From the NCBI GenBank assembly GCA_944548615.1, contig OX155950.1, forward strand, positions 32,967,170 through 33,031,169: 64,000 nucleotides of DNA, read 5' to 3'. The position numbers and the translations under genes were made by a program. Positions 1 through 9,429 of this stretch are shown in pieces. Position 1 is the stretch's first letter, and every line of letters begins with the position of its first letter. The notes under the pieces are model-generated. The model did not search any database. It saw only the letters and a list, made by a program, of their open reading frames with translations, and had not been told where the DNA came from. This DNA is from Micropterix aruncella. Its lineage: Eukaryota; Arthropoda; Insecta; Lepidoptera; Micropterigidae.

Positions 1-273
1 AATCATATTTGACATTTGTGAACTATACAGCTGCAGTATACAATAGACAAGCAATGGAGTGCTATAATTCGCAAGAGCGTGGAATATCACTCAAAAACGT
101 TTTTTTTTCATTTAGTAAAAAGTTATTCAAAAACAAATATGGTTGATTAATTTTGCGTCACTTGTATATTATTAACAACTGTCGAATTCTAGTATTATAC
201 AACTAGCTTAAAGTGATGATTACGACGTTCGTTTATTGTAAATTCTGAAGTAATATATTATACTGATACTGAT
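1..273. other. AT-rich flank, no feature seen
   Basis: AT-rich sequence before the hAT element. I see no open frame, repeat or RNA gene here. Confidence 0.6.
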
Positions 274-974
274 AATAAACCCAGTGGAGTAACTAAGCCG
301 GTGCAGCCGGTGCGGCGCACCGGTAGTTAGGGGGCCCGAAGTCGAACTTCCGTTATGATCGACGTTCTATCCAACTCTACTAGAAAGCCAAAGAAGCTGA
401 AAAATGGAGATCATAAAACTGATTTTGTAGAGAGCAAATCATGACTAAAACCATTCTAGAAATGTATTTGTTCATATTTTTTATAAAACATTAAATAGTG
501 AGTTTAAATATGTAGCTTTGCAAAAAATTGTAAATTTATAAAAATATTGTGAGTATTTTTAAATTTAGCAGTTTCAGACTTGGTAGTTCCGCTAAAAATG
601 AAGTAATTTGTTATTTTTTATTTCTTACAAACATTCAAAGGTAGAGAAACATAACTCAGTAATTGAATTAACAGTAAAACGTCATATAAATATAGGAAAA
701 AAATGTTTCTAACATCGTCCCGCAAAATGTGATCCCGCGTGTCATGCTGAAGTTCCTGGAACTTGTTCCGCAACACGTCGAGGCAATGCCCCCAAATGAT
801 TAAGCCGATTTATAATGTAGCTACAATATAAAGATGTAACAACAATATAAATATTTAATATAGTAATTACGTCATATATGCCATAATGAATGTAAGTATT
901 ATAAGTAGGGGCAAGGGCCTTTTATTCAATTTGCACCGGGGCCTATCTTTTATAGTTACGCCACTGAATAAACC
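274..974. mobile_element. Non-autonomous hAT element with perfect 8-bp target duplication
   Basis: The element proper is 282-966. Its ends are inverted repeats: CAGTGGAGTAACTA at 282-295, and the reverse complement of CAGTGGCGTAACTA at 953-966, one mismatch in 14. It is flanked by identical 8-bp copies of AATAAACC (274-281 and 967-974), the duplication length made by hAT transposases. The CAGTGG terminus is also typical of hAT. There is no transposase frame inside, so it must have moved with an enzyme encoded elsewhere. The perfect duplication suggests a fairly recent insertion. It carries a GC-rich subterminal block (298-345) and an otherwise AT-rich interior. Confidence 0.9.
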
Positions 975-1019
975 TACCCATTATGAAATTTCGCAATAAA
1001 GAGTAGAAACAAACAGACA

Positions 1020-1510
1020 TATTGTCTCAAGGAAAATTTTCACCCTTTGGAAGGCCACGGTCTTCCACTACAATCAAGCCGGGATAACACACTCGCCATT
1101 CCGATACATCATTCTTCTGTTTACGCGCACTCATTTACGGTCCATTCTGCTCGTTTATGGAATCAGCTCCCTCACTCTATCAGGCATGCACCTTCGTTGC
1201 ATACTTGCAAAAAGTTGTTGAAGAAACATTTATTTTTACACAGCCACTAACCAAATACCTCGCCTTGATCTCTCCTTTATCCTTTCCTGGGCAACCTTAG
1301 CATACGTTACTGACATATATTTGTATATGTAAGTTTATTTTAAATGTAACTTTACTACTTCTTCGTGTATTGTACTGTGAAAATTAGGAAATATTTTATC
1401 AAATAATTGACTGTAAGATATCGCTATAGGGATGTCCGCCATTTGTGCATAAATTGACTTTTTTATAACACCAGTGTAATATTCATTCTATTTTATTCTA
1501 TTCTATTCTG
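1020..1510 (+). mobile_element. 5'-truncated CR1/jockey-like LINE, 3' end
   Basis: The C-terminal tail of a LINE reverse transcriptase reads in frame to a stop at 1248-1250. The diagnostic stretch SFTVHSARLWNQLPHSIR is followed by a basic KKLLKKHL segment. This is the usual last part of CR1/jockey-group ORF2 proteins, just before the 3' UTR. The 3' UTR runs to about 1485 and ends in an ATTCT-rich tail (1486-1508), the short tandem 3' terminus common in this group. The UTR motif GACTGTAAGATATCGCTATA at 1408 recurs at 51899, so two copies of the family lie in the window. Everything upstream of the tail is missing, as expected from 5' truncation during reverse transcription. Confidence 0.75.
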
Positions 1511-2085
1511 AATCGTGGCAATTTGTTATAATCTAAATAGATACGTCTTAATTTTTTCATTTGCACAGTGGTGTGTAACCATGGTAACCACAGCCTTGTA
1601 CAAGTGATCGGTATTCGGCTCATTAGCGGCAAGCTAGGCCGATGCCGCACCGACCCGAACCCCGGGAGCAAGACGTTCCGCACGATCTTGTGAATATCTT
1701 GTTCCAATTAGGAAAATGGAACAGCAACCGCGAGCTCTTTTAATTAATTTCACATTAAAAGCCCATAGTCTCTACCATAACTCACGACCGCCCCGGGCCG
1801 ACGACCCAATGTACATTTATAAGTAATAAATTAGGCAAATATTCGGTGTTATGACGATCGTTAAATGCCGAACAAGTTTTAAGTGCCTAGTCTCCGAGTT
1901 GGAAATATTCATAAACTCGTGGGGGCGCGTAACGCCCCGTACAAGTATGGCTTTCGCTGGGCTGAGAGGCAAAAACTTGAGAGAGAAAAATTGCCTACAG
2001 TTATGGTGATCGGGGAAAGTGGGATTAATTAAGTGGAAGCCAAATTAATAGAATTCATTTTATTTTATTTCTATTTTCAGAAAAC
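1511..2085. other. Intergenic, no gene
   Basis: Mixed-composition sequence with GC-rich patches (1630-1680, 1780-1810, 1920-1945) between two LINEs. The small minus-strand frame here has no recognisable product. No repeat family was assigned. Confidence 0.5.
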
Positions 2086-2221
2086 TTAATACTAGCACAT
2101 CCGGCGGCCTCTACGCATGAAGTGCGATCCCGGGCAGGACTCTGGCCTTAGGGCTAGTTTCCCCTAGGAATCAACCTTCTGGCACTCCTGGACGGTCTGC
2201 GCAACCTGCGGCGTAAGCCAA

Positions 2222-2246
2222 TCGTCTGTGCACTCTGACTAACAGT
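2222..2246 (-). repeat. 25-nt motif, 3' UTR copy (identical to 6014-6038)
   Basis: The same 25 bases occur at 2222-2246 and 6014-6038 without a mismatch, one on each side of the coding region of the R1-like LINE. The core is TGTGCACTCTGACTAACAGT on the plus strand. Diverged single copies mark the deletion joint in the short derivatives (about 8794-8817 and 9958-9982, opposite orientation). Confidence 0.9.
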
Positions 2247-2289
2247 TAAGAGTTTCAAGGCGATAGGTGAGGGCAGCAAACCCCGCCCA

Positions 2290-2390
2290 CCGCCCGGGCA
2301 GTTATAACGACGAGGGTCGTCTTGTCTGCCCGGGATGTCGTGCTACGACAACCCTGCGCGTACCAGAAGGGTAAAACGCGCAGGGGGTGA
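2290..2390 (-). other. Structured 3' UTR of the R1-like LINE
   Basis: Three perfect inverted repeats stand side by side: CCCGGGCAG/CTGCCCGGG (2294-2335, with an inner ACGA stem), TGTCGT/ACGACA around GCT (about 2336-2350), and CCTGCGCGT/ACGCGCAGG (about 2352-2383). In R1/R2-type LINEs the 3' UTR RNA fold is what the reverse transcriptase recognises. Assigning that role here is inference. Confidence 0.6.
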
Positions 2391-2715
2391 AATAGGGTAA
2401 ACCACCCCCCCGTACCGCCCCGAGAACCCATTTATTCAAAAATAAAACTTATTTACAAAAAAAAATTTAAATTTTACAAAATATTACACATAATATAACG
2501 AGAAAAGAAATAACAATATCATAAATTTAGGAGCCGGTAAGCGGGGTAGAGGACGCTCCAGAACAATGAACGTGAAGGCGCGCTGTCCGTGGGCAGGTCT
2601 CGGAGCAGCCACGGGGGGGAGGAATCCCTGGATCCTGCAAAGAACGAAACGCCCCTCGGGGCGGTAAAGAGACGGACACAAAGACGGGCACTTCGGGCTG
2701 GAAGTAGCCGCCGAA

Positions 2716-5700
2716 TCACGCCACCAAGGAAGAGGGTACCCCCTGGGGGGTATCCCGAAGCCTCATGCTTTCCCAAGAAGCCACCCAGAGCCCCACAAAC
2801 TCGCCAAACGACTGGAAGCAGCTCCTACAACTGACCAAATCCGGGTACCAAATCGGAGAACGCCCAACGCACGCGCCCACTGCATCCATCAATTTCTCCC
2901 GTGCAGCCGCTAGAATTGGGCAAGACCAAATTACGTGTTCCGCAGTTTGGCGACCATACCCACAGGCGCACCGGGGGTCATCGGCAAGTCCAAAGTCAAA
3001 TAGTTTGGCTCTGAACTCTCCGTGGCCCCCAACCAGCTGCGTGGTATGGTGGTCGAACCGCAGAAACGAATTTGCCATCCGCACTGCAACAGACGGGAAG
3101 AAGCAATGGGTGAGGCGGCCCGTACCCCCGGCGTCCCATCTAGCCTGCCAGACACGCAAGGACTCCACCCGAATCAGGCGGGCAAACTCCCCAGCTCGGT
3201 GCGCCACCGGGTCGATCGATAGGCCATGAAGGACTACCGGCTCGCCCCGGCGGTACCGCGACAAGGCTGCACGCTCCAGAATCTCCAGGTCAATCGGCAG
3301 AACGCCAGCGATGACGGGTAACGCAAGAGTGGACGTCGTTCTGTACGCCCCGGTCAGGGCCACGAGAGGGATGCGCTGTCCGCGCAGCAGCGCGACACGC
3401 GTCGCCTCAGGAACAGCAGACTCCGTCCAAGCGCGTGCGGCATAAGTCGCACGCGGGACGAAGACGCCCTTATAGATAGTCATGACCGCCGGGAAACGAA
3501 TTCCCCAGTCGGCCCGACTCACTCCGCGGAGCGCAAAGAATAGATCCCGGGATTTTTCGGCTGTAATCTTTGCGTGCGAAAGAAAGGAAAGGGAAGCCGT
3601 AAGCGTCACCCCCAGGTATCGAACGGTGGCCGGGAAGGATACCGGGCGACCGTTCATCCTGATGACAGGGTTCCGCTTAAGATGTCCCTTCAGGAGAAGC
3701 GCCTGAGTTTTCGTCGGAGAGAAGGTGAGTCTGTTTCGCTGACCCCATCCGAGGATCAGGTCCAGCGAGTCAGCCACCCTTCTTTCGACCTCTGCGCGAC
3801 TCCTGCCGCCCACCAGGAGGAGAGCGTCGTCTGCATAAGCGCTGACGGTGCACCCCTCCGGGTAAGGTAGACCGAGGAAATCATCAAAGAGAATGTTCCA
3901 AAGGCTAGGACCCAACACTGACCCCTGTGGACAGCCCATAGTCGGGGTTTTGGTGACGCTGGTCGGGCCGTACCTCAGAGTGACAGATCTGTCTGAAAAG
4001 TAGCTCCTCACTACTTTCAACAAATTGTTCGGGCACAGGCGGGCGCGAAGCTTGCATATGAGCATCGGCCACCACGCGTTGTCGAATGCACCGGAGATAT
4101 CCAAAAATACGCCTACCACGTAGCGGCCGTCATAGTTGCGGACCCAGTTCTTCGCAAACAGGATGGCGTCCTCCGTGCTTTTCCCTCGGGTAAAGCCAAA
4201 CTGACGCTCGTTCTGGGGAGACAGAGTCCTTTCCAGCCGTTCGCGCACAAGCACTTCGAGCACCTTACCCATTATGGGAAGGAGCGTGATGGGCCTGTAC
4301 GCTTTCGGATCCGAGCGCGGCTTGTCGTTACCTTTGGGAATCACCCGCAGGAGGCCAGCCTTCCAGCATAATGGGAAATGACCGTCCCTAATGCATTTCT
4401 GCATCAGGACAGTCACCTCCCATCTTGCGAATTCCCACACCCGCTTCACTATATCAGACGTAAAGTTGTCTATCCCCGGTGCCTTTCTGCGCGATAGCGA
4501 CCCGATGATGGTGCCGACCTCGTCCGCTGTTACCTCTGACAGATCAGGTACGCGCGAGTCTACGGCTATAAGCCGCCGCAGCTGCGCGTGGTGGGGATCG
4601 TCATTGTCATTCCGATCCGATGGACACAAAGAACCGAGGAGAACTGAAAGAGTGCCTTCGGTGTCAAGCGGGGCGGAAGTACCCTCGACAATGCTAGAGA
4701 GGTAGTTCCCACCCCGCTTGGCACCTTTGTCGATGACGTTCTTCATGTCCCATGGGTTTGCATTCCCAACTTCGCTAACCCATGTACGCCAGGAATCAGT
4801 CTTGGCACGCCTAATGGCGGCGTGGTAGACGCTCCGAGCCGATCTCAGGGACTCCCGAAGTACCTCCACACGCTCAGGGGGAAGAGAACCCCTGCGGGCT
4901 TCCCCCATGCGGCGGTACGCTTGCCGGAAGCACCTGCGAAGGTCGGATATTTCCGGAGACCACCACGGTGCCGTGAAGCCTCCGCAGGGCCTCCTCCGAC
5001 CGAGGACCGACTCGCAGGCCGAGGCAACTGCCTCATGAAGTGCAACACTAAGTGCCTCGGCCGAATTGGAGTGAGGGGACGGGAACCGGGAGAGCCTCTC
5101 ACAGAGGGACTCCCCAAAGCGGTCCCAGTCCACATCCGAGGTGCGGTACGCCCATTCCGAGGGGGACGGGGGATTCACACGGCGGCCAATGTCGAAGGTA
5201 ACTAGTCTATGGTCTGAGGAAGACGACGATTCGTGGACGGTCCAGTTCATCATCTCCCGGGCGAATCCAGGGGAGCACAGCGTCAAATCCACATTGCTGG
5301 ACCCGCCGGGGCCACAGAAGGTCCGGGGCTGCCCGGGGGAGTTGACAATATGCAACCCATAGGTCGCTATCAGCTCCTCGACAGCCTCGGCTCTTCCCTT
5401 CGCGACCCTGTCCAGGCGGTCCAGGTTGCCGTCGTCGTGCCAGGACGGGGAGCGGGCATTAAAATCGCCCGCTACCACTACCGGCCGACCCCGAAGAGCG
5501 TCAAGGGCCGCGGCGAGTTCAGCAACGTAGGCGTCCACAGCCTCGCCAAACTGGAAGTAGACGCTGATGAAGTAGCAGTCCACATCGTTAATAACTATGG
5601 ACGCGCAGGCGAGGTGCTCACTGGAGAGCCGATCCAGGAACAGGGGAGGCGGGAGAGACGAACTCACCGCGATCCCTGCCATGGGTCGGTGCCCCTTCTC

Positions 5701-5883
5701 GAGCACAACGCACCGCCCGTCAATACCCCGGGTTTTACCGAGGAACGTGTACTGCTCCTGCACAAACGCCACTCCAATACCCATCGTCTCAAGCGTGCGA
5801 CCGAATTCGGCCGTTACAGCCCTGCTTCTCTGAAGATTCAGTTGCGCGCAACTTATCATTAGTTGGGGACTATGCCCCGCCAT
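2716..5883 (-). CDS. LINE ORF2: endonuclease and reverse transcriptase
   Basis: This 1,055-residue protein is the enzyme for target-primed reverse transcription. The N-terminal apurinic-type endonuclease covers about residues 8-235, with an LNLQRS start, VAGDFNARSPSW near 137-148, and SSDHRLV near 225. The reverse transcriptase follows: KAPGID, YRPITLLP, QFGFTRGKSTEDAI, LDISGAFDN (about 595-603), GCPQGSVLGPSLWN (about 648) and the catalytic YADD at 683-686. Near residue 970 a C-terminal CACGYGRQTAEHVIWSC gives the CCHC motif common in the R1 clade. The GAFDN-WWP and GCPQGSVLGP-LW signatures favour R1/TRAS/SART/Waldo relatives; no RNase H is seen. The ATG at 5883 overlaps the ORF1 stop by 14 nt, an arrangement seen in related LINEs, and supports this start. 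The frame is uninterrupted, and all key motifs are present. Confidence 0.92.
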   Translation of the reverse strand: MAGHSPQLMISCAQLNLQRSRAVTAEFGRTLETMGIGVAFVQEQYTFLGKTRGIDGRCVVLEKGHRPMAGIAVSSSLPPPLFLDRLSSEHLACASIVINDVDCYFISVYFQFGEAVDAYVAELAAALDALRGRPVVVAGDFNARSPSWHDDGNLDRLDRVAKGRAEAVEELIATYGLHIVNSPGQPRTFCGPGGSSNVDLTLCSPGFAREMMNWTVHESSSSSDHRLVTFDIGRRVNPPSPSEWAYRTSDVDWDRFGESLCERLSRFPSPHSNSAEALSVALHEAVASACESVLGRRRPCGGFTAPWWSPEISDLRRCFRQAYRRMGEARRGSLPPERVEVLRESLRSARSVYHAAIRRAKTDSWRTWVSEVGNANPWDMKNVIDKGAKRGGNYLSSIVEGTSAPLDTEGTLSVLLGSLCPSDRNDNDDPHHAQLRRLIAVDSRVPDLSEVTADEVGTIIGSLSRRKAPGIDNFTSDIVKRVWEFARWEVTVLMQKCIRDGHFPLCWKAGLLRVIPKGNDKPRSDPKAYRPITLLPIMGKVLEVLVRERLERTLSPQNERQFGFTRGKSTEDAILFAKNWVRNYDGRYVVGVFLDISGAFDNAWWPMLICKLRARLCPNNLLKVVRSYFSDRSVTLRYGPTSVTKTPTMGCPQGSVLGPSLWNILFDDFLGLPYPEGCTVSAYADDALLLVGGRSRAEVERRVADSLDLILGWGQRNRLTFSPTKTQALLLKGHLKRNPVIRMNGRPVSFPATVRYLGVTLTASLSFLSHAKITAEKSRDLFFALRGVSRADWGIRFPAVMTIYKGVFVPRATYAARAWTESAVPEATRVALLRGQRIPLVALTGAYRTTSTLALPVIAGVLPIDLEILERAALSRYRRGEPVVLHGLSIDPVAHRAGEFARLIRVESLRVWQARWDAGGTGRLTHCFFPSVAVRMANSFLRFDHHTTQLVGGHGEFRAKLFDFGLADDPRCACGYGRQTAEHVIWSCPILAAAREKLMDAVGACVGRSPIWYPDLVSCRSCFQSFGEFVGLWVASWESMRLRDTPQGVPSSLVA

Positions 5884-6038
5884 AGTTCGTGGTGGCTATC
5901 TCCCTGTCCACCGCGCGCTGATAGGCCGGACAGCCCGACGAGCCCGTCACGTGAGCTGCTTCCTTTCGCAGACCCGAGCATGTGGCACACTTGGGGGGTG
6001 CCTCCTTAGCAGGTCGTCTGTGCACTCTGACTAACAGT
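5870..6038 (-). pseudogene. ORF1 (gag-like) remnant, zinc-knuckle tail only
   Basis: Reading minus strand into ORF2, the frame ending at the TAG 5872-5870 contains KCATCSGLRKEAAHV followed by SGCPAYQRAV. This is a Cys-X2-Cys-X8-His-X6-Cys knuckle followed by a short tail. It matches the position and style of the last zinc knuckle of R1-clade ORF1 proteins, which package element RNA. Only about 55 codons remain, with no start or N-terminal part. The remnant begins inside the 25-nt motif that also sits in the 3' UTR. The stop overlaps the ORF2 start codon by 14 nt in another frame, so the ORF1/ORF2 junction is preserved. Confidence 0.7.
6014..6038 (-). repeat. 25-nt motif, 5' UTR/ORF1 copy
   Basis: Partner of the copy at 2222-2246, 25 of 25 identical. 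In this full-length element it is the point where the conserved 5' UTR stops and the ORF1 remnant begins. Its neighbouring CCCCCGACTG is also present just before the motif in the short derivatives. Confidence 0.9.
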
Positions 6039-6496
6039 CGGGGGAGTCTGGAAGCAGTACTGTTTCCTATAAAGCGGGGGTGGTTGCGGACCTTACGGCG
6101 ACTGCTGTTGAAACGACCATCGGCTACCCGATCCTAGGTGAACAGCCGGGCAAAGGATGCCGTGGTCCGCGATTGATTCGGTATACACCGTTTCACCGCT
6201 TAGTAAGGGAGAGGACAGCGCAAGCGACCTCGAACTCGTAACAAATCGAGAGACCGGACTAATCTGGTCGCAATTGGAAGTAAGGGCGTGAGTGTAAGCC
6301 CGCTGGGTAACACACCTAGTTATCTCGCGGTTAAGGCATTGGCTTCTTACGGGCATGTGACGGAGCTTGACGGTGGACTGTTTTGTCCAAATGTTCTGCG
6401 TTCACTTCACGGAAGATAAAACGACTAATCGTTAAAACTTCCTGAGGTGACGGGTTCGTCCGTTGTAGTTGACAACTCTATTTAATACTAACACAT

Positions 6497-7480
6497 ATTT
6501 TGCAGATCTAAGGCGAATATTTTTTTCACAACTAGACTTAATATATTATTGCAGCGTAAGAAGAAAATATAAAGAAGGCATTATGAATTTCATAAATATA
6601 ATTAACAAATTATTAATATAAAATGCTTAAATATATGTTCTATAATTTAAAATAATGTCATAATATCATACGGTAAGATAATAATGAAATATAAAAATGT
6701 ATGTAATATACATAATAATAATTACAACATTAAAAAATATTTAACAAATGTGGAAATACTAATCAAGCCCGAAAGCTGTTGATCGTGTTTTTAAAGTCTT
6801 CGAAGTAAATATTTCATGATAAATTAAAAATATACAAACCTTGAATATTATACTTAACCGTGATATAATATCTAAACCTTGACATAATCCTGAAATCCGA
6901 CAAAACTCAAAACGTTATTTAGTTAATGAAATCCCGCTTCAACAAAAAAGCACCTAGAATATGTTTCCACTAAGCAACAACGTGGCTTAAAATTACATTG
7001 CGGGATAAAAAATATACGCCATCATCGAAATCATGACGGTGTTAAGTGAAAACGAAAGGACAGATTCTGATATTTGCCTTTGACAGTTAAAGGACAGATA
7101 TTCTGATGTTCGTCGTATTGGCTGCTCTGATTTGTGCTCTGCAATCTAAAGTGGATCGGCGATGTGAACGCCATGAGCTTGCTGTATGAAATTGAGGAAC
7201 TGGGGGAAAAGCTGTCATTTGGCATCTTCATCGGGAGCTTTATATCTACCATGAAGAAAATATAAAACCTGCCGCCCTACCCCAGCAGCCCTACCCTATA
7301 ACAATGTGCCATAAGACATACTGCTAGGAAAGTAGCTGATGTAAACGTTATGTCCTAGACGAGTGACTATGACCGAATGGGGGGGTAGATGTCTGGAAGT
7401 GGCATCCATGCACCAAGATTCTAGCAGAAAAAGATATACCATGGAATGACATTGGCACGTCGGATGCAAAGAATTCAATG
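6497..7480. other. AT-rich intergenic region
   Basis: Very AT-rich to about 7020, then mixed sequence. Short frames at 7031-7252 and 7296-7478 on the minus strand have no recognisable domain. I see no RNA gene or element boundary. Confidence 0.5.
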
Positions 7481-7489
7481 ATGATTATT

Positions 7490-7830
7490 GGGAATCGTCT
7501 CGTCGATCGTGATCGTGAGGTGTCACGACCGGTTAATCGCGATGCGGCCGAGCATTATGTCGCGCAGACAATAGGCCGCCCGATGCCGCGTCAAATGCTA
7601 AATTGCCGGTTATACGGACATTATTTCCGTCGTCTACAATGGCGCGCGACGTCATTGTTGCGCGTGCGACAGTCGCGACGGGCGAAGCGGCGCACGTGCG
7701 CGCGCACCCAATCGCATACCATGCGGTAATGGCGCCTCCACAAATTGACCAACGTTGGCCGTATCGCCATGTCTCTCTCGCTCTTTCCCTTTACATTTTT
7801 CACACGTGACGAGTGGTGCCGACTCGCTTC
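7490..7830. other. CpG-rich block
   Basis: About 340 bp dense in CG, GCGC and TCGCG steps (for example 7640-7720), in contrast to AT-rich neighbours. Two short frames on each strand are open but carry no known motif, and long open frames are expected in GC-rich DNA. It could be a promoter-like region or an unrecognised element. Confidence 0.35.
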
Positions 7831-7884
7831 CACCTAGCGACAAGCATAAGCATCGTACAATGTGTAGAGGGGGCATAATACGAT

Positions 7885-8317
7885 CACGGGGCCTTAGGTG
7901 TCTAATGTCATAGATTCAGGACAAGTTCCAAGTAGGCATATGTTCCGGAGAGCAGTGACGTCCATAAATTTGGTCAGGCCGTCAACGCCGGTTCGATCTT
8001 AAAATCCACGTACCTACACAATCGGCATAGCTTGTTCATAAAATCGTTCTTGGTAAACTGGGTATACCAACAAGAACAAGTATGAGGCAAGGGACCTTAG
8101 ATGTCTAATTTAAAAGATTTAGGACATCTTCCAAGTAGACATATAAGCTCCGGAGAACCTGGGACGTGATAATCACATTGTGACGTCCTATGACGCAAAT
8201 AGTTAATGAAATCATTCTTGGTAAACTAGGGAAACTGACATGAATCCAGCCCAAGCCACAGGACCTTGGGTGTCTTATTTCAAAGAAAATATTTACAAAT
8301 CACTAACAACTCCATAA
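7885..8317 (+). repeat. Decayed tandem repeat, about 170-200 bp period
   Basis: The phrase CCTTAG(G/A)TGTCTAAT followed by TTCCAAGTAG(G/A)CATAT and TCCGGAGA occurs at about 7892 and 8095. A third start, CCTTGGGTGTCTTATTTC, lies at 8263. The phrase ATCGTTCTTGGTAAACT (8043) repeats as ATCATTCTTGGTAAACT (8211). The third unit is cut off by the LINE derivative that begins at 8318. Confidence 0.65.
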
Positions 8318-9010
8318 GTAGGGCGGTGTCGACTACGACGGGCGAACCCGTCACCCCAGGCTGGTATAACGATATAGATCGTTCTTTCAGTCGTGGGATG
8401 AGCGTAGAAGACTTGGGGATAAGACAATCTACTGACTAGTTCACCAGCAATCCGTTAGAGACCGACGCCTTATAGCGAGGTACCGGGAAAGGTAACCAGC
8501 AGGTAGTCTCACCCCTTAACTACCGGTTTTGGCAGGATATCTCCATCTGGAATTAACCTTCAGGATACCTCCGTCCTCCAGACGGGTTACAAGTCCGAAG
8601 TCGCTTACGCGACCTCTACCGTATTACAGCGGTAATTCAGTATGAATTTTTCGTGGACCTGGGCGTTCTTTGCCCGTAGTGCCACACGGGATCGAGTGGC
8701 CCAAGGTCATTTCAAGAGTGACATGACAACAGGTCAACATCCACCCCTGCTGCTTAGTAAACAGTATATTTCCATAGTCTCTAGACCCCTTCAGCAATTA
8801 GTCAGAATGCACAACCGATTGGCTTCCCCGACCGGTGCGCAAACCCAGTGGCGCCGGGATGCAATCTTGCCGGGGGAAACCGGTCCACCAGCTCTGAGGC
8901 CTGAGACACGGGAGTCTTACCCGGGGTAGCCTTCCACTCAAGGAGGCTTCTGAATAGGAGCTGAATCGTAAGTTGAGCCGATCCGAGATCAAAATGGATC
9001 TTGTGGCCTA
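8318..9010 (+). mobile_element. Internally deleted derivative of the R1-like LINE, copy 1
   Basis: It begins GTAGGGCGGTGTCGACTAC and follows the LINE 5' UTR (6481 to about 6039, reverse strand) through landmarks such as CGAACCCGTCACCCCAGG, TCTTTGCCCG and CACGGGATCGAGTGGCC. At about 8794-8817 it passes through the 25-nt motif, then continues into sequence matching the terminal 3' part of the LINE rather than ORF1. No coding region is left. The right end near 9010 is approximate, and I could not define a clean target duplication, so this copy is older than copy 2. Confidence 0.75.
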
Positions 9011-9429
9011 AGATTCACGAAACTGTTCACCACTATCAGCTTTATGCTCAAGAACTACGCTGAAATTTCATGAAATAAATATAATAATATTTTTTACGGC
9101 TACATATACCAAACAAAAAAATACGCGGTTAAGCAATTTGTTCGTATTCTCCGTGGGGTCGTACGAAAACCATGTCGTACGGCTGGATTCAAATTTCAAC
9201 GAAGACAAAGAAAAATTAATACACGGTCCCAACCACAGAGGCAAAGGCGCGCGGTCATTAATTAGATACCTCGATACAAGCAAGAATCCGGGTCCTTTAT
9301 ATGTAAACATCCTCTCTAGAACGACGTTCCATTCTTTTTACTCGATTTCAAAGTATTATATACTTATCTGAGTCGGAGAAATGCATGATTCGAAATTACC
9401 AACGTAACTTCAAAGTCATTCCACATTTA
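9011..9429. other. Spacer between two LINE derivatives
   Basis: AT-rich spacer. A short plus-strand frame at 9138-9371 has no recognisable domain. No element end is seen. Confidence 0.4.

Larger units (their letters stand above)
2086..6496 (-). mobile_element. R1-clade-like non-LTR retrotransposon, ORF1 deleted
   Basis: The element (about 2101-6481) reads on the minus strand. It is bounded by a 15-bp target duplication TTAATACTA(G/A)CACAT at 2086-2100 and 6482-6496, with one mismatch. From its 5' end (right side) it has a 5' UTR of about 440 bp (6481 to 6039), a remnant of ORF1 (6038-5870), complete ORF2 (5883-2716), and a 3' UTR with strong hairpins ending near 2101. The intact duplication and open ORF2 suggest a young copy. 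The missing bulk of ORF1 means it is probably not autonomous as it stands. Its 5' UTR and terminal 3' part reappear in short copies at 8318-9010 and 9442-10180. The target is AT-rich and not rDNA or TTAGG repeat, so no site specificity is evident from this copy. Confidence 0.88.

Noticed and set aside
2589..5862. Many plus-strand open frames opposite the LINE ORF2
   Set aside because: They are antisense shadows of a GC-rich coding region, with no domain or start context of their own.
2086..6496. Site-specific R1 in rDNA or a telomeric TRAS/SART insertion
   Set aside because: The flanks are AT-rich unique-looking sequence, with no 28S rDNA or TTAGG repeat and an ordinary 15-bp duplication.
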